Shown one piece after another: positions 60,970 through 64,000 of a DNA stretch of 64,000 bases (its first letter is position 1; each line of letters starts with the position of its first letter). The DNA is from Paguma larvata (Eukaryota; Chordata; Mammalia; Carnivora; Viverridae). The position numbers and the translations under genes are program-made. Under the pieces are notes generated by a model. It was not told the DNA's origin. It made no database searches and saw nothing but the letters and a program-made list of their open reading frames with translations. The DNA is taken from NCBI GenBank assembly GCA_030068075.1, contig CM057826.1, positions 67,677,312 through 67,741,311 on the forward strand. The letters run 5' to 3'.

Positions 60970-61580
60970 ACTTTATTTTTTAAGAGGACTTTATTTATAT
61001 AACATGAAATTTACCCATTTTAAGTACACAATTCAATTATTTTAGTAAATTAACAGAATTATACAACCATCACCAAAATCCAGCTTTAGAATATTTCCAC
61101 CACCCCAGTAAGATCCTCTTGTCTGTTGAGGTTAATCCCTATTCCCATATCCAACTTTAGGCAACTGCTATTCTGGATTCTATCTATATAAATTTGCCTG
61201 GTCTGGACATCTCTTATAAATAGAAGCATACAAAGTGTGGTGTTCTGCATCTCCCTCTTTCACTTAGCATTATGTTTTTGATATTCATTTTTATTTTGGC
61301 ATGTCTCAATGTTTTATTCCTTTTTACTGCTATATAGTATCCCATTGCATGGATATACCATATTCTGTTTACCTGCTTATCAGTTAATGAACATTTGAGT
61401 TCTTTCTACATTTTTGCTATTATGAATAATCCTGCTATGAACACTCTCATGCAAGTCATTGTACAGGCACATGTTTTCATTTATGCTGAGTGGATACTTA
61501 GAAGAAGAATTGCCGAGTTGTATGGTAAATTTTTGCTTGCTTTCTTACAAAGTCAGCTATGTATTTTGAGGAATGCTTAT
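60970..61580 (-). mobile_element. Old L1 (L1M class) fragment, antisense
   Basis: Read on +, it follows the reverse complement of an L1 3' region: acatgaaatttacccatttt, acaaccatcaccaaaatcca, tttcacttagcattatgttt, gtatcccattgcatggatat and cagttaatgaacatttgagt. The 62-codon frame at 61395-61583 is part of it. Confidence 0.75.
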
Positions 61581-61692
61581 TAAATTTCTTACAGCATTTC
61601 TAGCTACTTTGTAGTAAAAAGATTTTTTGGTATATCTGGGGCACAACAGTGTTTGAAAGAACCTGTTGTTTGGATTTTAAGTCTACAATTTT

Positions 61693-61899
61693 TTTTTTAA
61701 TATTTATTTATTTTTGAGACAAAGAGAGACAGAGCATGAGCGGGAGGGGCAGAGAGAGAGGGAGACACAGAATCCGAAGCAGGTTCCAGGCTCTGAGCTG
61801 TCAGCACAGGACCCGACGCGGGGCTCGAACTCACAGACCGCGAGATCATGACCTGAGCCGAACTCGGACGCTCAACCGACTGAGCCACCCAGGCGCCCC
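61693..61899 (-). mobile_element. SINEC_Fc SINE
   Basis: Very well preserved antisense copy. Head cacccaggcgcccc at 61886-61899, B box ggggctcgaactc and poly(T) tail. Target duplication aagtctacaattt at 61679-61691 and 61901-61913. Probably one of the youngest insertions here. Confidence 0.96.
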
Positions 61900-61919
61900 T
61901 AAGTCTACAATTTAATAAG

Positions 61920-63530
61920 AGAAATTTGTGAGTTGAAATTTTTGTCATTGGAAAATATTGACTTGCAAGATAGTGATTGTATCTGTGTGTATCTTTCTCC
62001 ACTCTCTCCCTCTGTATGTCTCTCTTTCTCTTTCTTTTTCTCTTTCTCTCTCTTTTTGTAGTTATTATAGTTATCGAAGGCCCTTAATAACACAGGAGGA
62101 AAATACTAATAGAATGTCAAATGTATTAGCCACAAGATATTTTTGCTTATTTGTCATTTGTTTTAGGTTTTATTCTAGTACACAGCGAGCTACCTGCCCC
62201 AAGGAAGTGAATTTCTCTTCTTCCCTGTCAGCCGAAGAATTGGGTTGAAAGAAATACATTTTTAATTTATTCAAATATCTAAATTCAGATTACTTAAATT
62301 CTACTTTTGTTATTAGAATGAGCGTTGACTTAAAAAGTTATCTTGATAAAATCATTTAATTAGAAATTAATTCCATTTTGGAGGCTTGGTTTGGACTTGT
62401 GCTTTCATTAAAAACATAAAAACATCCACACTTAAACCAACCTTATTTCTCTGTTTGGGGTGTTCTTTTCCCTAAAGTGAACCATAAATACTAAGTTGTT
62501 AAAGTTGTTATATTAAAAAATGTTTCATAACTAAAAAAGTTCACTACCATGTGTAAAGAGAATTTTTCTTCCCTCCACCCTTTAGGTTATTTAGGGCTAT
62601 GAGGACAACATTTTGATATTGTTAGTCACTTCGAGGTTTTATATTTTCAGTTCAGCTTAATGATTTTGTGCATCATCTATTTCATAATTTCATGTGTCTG
62701 TGGTAGATGGAAGTGGGCACAAGGGTTTTTGATTACCCGTCACCAGTAAGCACTTTGCATTTCAAGGGCTTGTGTTATATTCCACCTAGTAGAGGACATT
62801 ACTTCACTAGCCAAATGCTTTAAAATAACTTATTGTGCTATATTTCTCTTTTTCTACACAACAAAATCATTTTTGCAAGATCTTTCTAAATGGCTATTGT
62901 TTTTGTTCATGGAAAATTTCAAGATCATAAGGTTGATTTAAATGCTTTTAACCAATCACTTATCATTAATGCACTGAGTCATCAGGGAGATGCTGAGAGC
63001 AATTTAAGGTTCTGGTATATGATACTCTCTAGTGAGATTTTATTGTCTTGAGATCCTGGCATATCTATCTTAATAGAAAGTTGAAGATGGAGTTTTTACT
63101 CAGTGTATGGATTACATTAGTATAGGATGTTTATAAAATATACTCTTCCATCAAGTATATGTATTAAATTTTAGCAGTAATCAGATATCTGTTGTCATTT
63201 CTAAAATACTGTTACTGTGTTTCTTGAGTGTGCCATTTAAGAAAGAGACTTTATTTTTCTTGGTAGAATCTCTGAAACAAACAAGCAACAGAAAAGAGGA
63301 TTAACATGTAGATGTAAGTAGAATTGTGGCTTTACAAGGAATCTGTCCTCATGTCTTCCCACATATTTCCCACTACCGACTGTAACCACTTCCTTCTATT
63401 TCTACCCTAGCCTGAGGAAGCCTCAGCAATAAGTGTACAAGAAGCTTCTGGTTAGATTAGAAGTCACCCTTATCTTCAAGGTTTCCAGGGCGATGTTGTT
63501 GTTATTACTATTGTTCCCAGATGCATAGAA
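61920..63530. other. Intronic sequence, nothing recognised
   Basis: Only a CT-rich tract (about 61998-62056) is notable. No exons or elements seen. Confidence 0.5.
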
Positions 63531-63539
63531 AATAATAAT

Positions 63540-63720
63540 AAAACAGCTTTCATTTATAGAGCATAATAGAAACTCATTTATAGCAGATCTCGAAGGGAGG
63601 GAGCATTAACCCCAATTACAGATAAATAAATGGAGATGAGGAAAGTTGTGTAATTTGCCCAAGGTTATTCAGCTAGAATGTAAATCTAAATGTATCTGAT
63701 TTTCAAACTTATTCAGATAA
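63540..63720 (+). mobile_element. MIR-family SINE
   Basis: Contains cccaattacagataaataaa, ttgtgtaatttgcccaaggt and tattcagctagaatgtaaat, matching the 3' half of MIRb. Confidence 0.7.
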
Positions 63721-63929
63721 ACTCTATTCTCAGGCTACCCTGACTTTTTTGGTTTGGAGGATTCCTGGTTTCTGCCACCTTGTCTTGCCTTTCATTATCT
63801 CCTTCTTTCTTGTTCTTAATCAGTACCCCATTTTATCCTATTTCTTCACCTTGACTGTGGTATATGAATGCATTTCCACTCTTAAGACTATTGAGTAGTT
63901 TATGCTCAAGCACCAAAGAGCATGAATAT

Positions 63930-64000
63930 TCACGTATCCATTCATTCAATCAACCAACAAGTGTTTTTTGAGTATCTATTATGTGTAAAGTACTCTACAA
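63930..64000. mobile_element. Ancient L2/MIR-like fragment, cut by the window edge
   Basis: Reads ccattcattcaatcaaccaa then gagtatctattatgtgtaaa and continues beyond the right edge. Confidence 0.5.

Larger units (their letters stand above)
43243..64000 (+). other. FBXL17: FBXL17 intron, 5' portion (downstream of the exon)
   Basis: This is at least 20.7 kb of non-coding DNA after the exon donor, holding SINE, MIR, hAT and L1 copies. The next FBXL17 exon, which should encode the following LRR and begin by completing a G-starting codon, was not seen. The intron therefore runs past the right edge. Confidence 0.8.

Noticed and set aside
61958..62248. 96-codon + frame with Ser/Leu repeats
   Set aside because: It runs through a CT-rich low-complexity tract.
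1..64000. CRISPR arrays, operons, riboswitches, phage or plasmid functions
   Set aside because: Nothing of the kind is present. The repeat content and splice signals are those of a mammalian intron.

Overview
The window is mammalian nuclear DNA from a carnivore, most probably a cat (Felidae). The main evidence is about eighteen tRNA-derived CAN-type SINEs. The best preserved copies carry the felid SINEC_Fc signature: a ggggcgcctgggtggctcag head, a gagttcgagcccc B box, a pyrimidine-rich body and an aaataaataaac(a/g)tt tail. Most have clear target-site duplications. There are no bacterial-style operons, CRISPR arrays or compact gene clusters. Nearly all short open frames are chance frames or lie inside repeats.

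The only protein-coding segment I can support is a single 77-nt internal exon on the + strand at 43166-43242, flanked by a good 3' splice site (ttcag) and 5' splice site (gtatgt). It encodes part of the C-terminal leucine-rich repeat region of an F-box protein, which I recognise as FBXL17. The rest of the window is therefore read as two very large FBXL17 introns: 43 kb upstream of the exon and at least 20.7 kb downstream.

Layout. 1-16.8 kb is intron with scattered SINEs, an old LTR-like block (about 2315-3063, minus) and L1M fragments. 16808-18143 is a long solo LTR of betaretroviral (ERVK-like) type on the minus strand. 18.4-28.7 kb carries several SINEs, MIR copies and old L1 pieces, including an L1M interrupted by a SINE at 23.2 kb. 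28963-31300 is the most structured part: an ancient MaLR-like LTR (minus) split by a + strand processed pseudogene of C19orf44 (about 29025-30450) and by two SINEs placed back to back (30803-31230). 33.9-49.7 kb is SINE-poor (one copy) and holds the FBXL17 exon. 49.7-64 kb has more SINEs, MIR copies, a young 5'-truncated L1 (57661-58449, minus) and older L1 fragments.

I found no new biological system. The items most worth a second look are the nested LTR/retrocopy/SINE structure, the unexplained 3' part of the C19orf44 retrocopy, the 1.3-kb ERV LTR, two or three gene-like but unidentified minus-strand frames (38.5, 33.2 and 52.5-53.2 kb), and a splice-site-bounded candidate exon at 35.24-35.47 kb.
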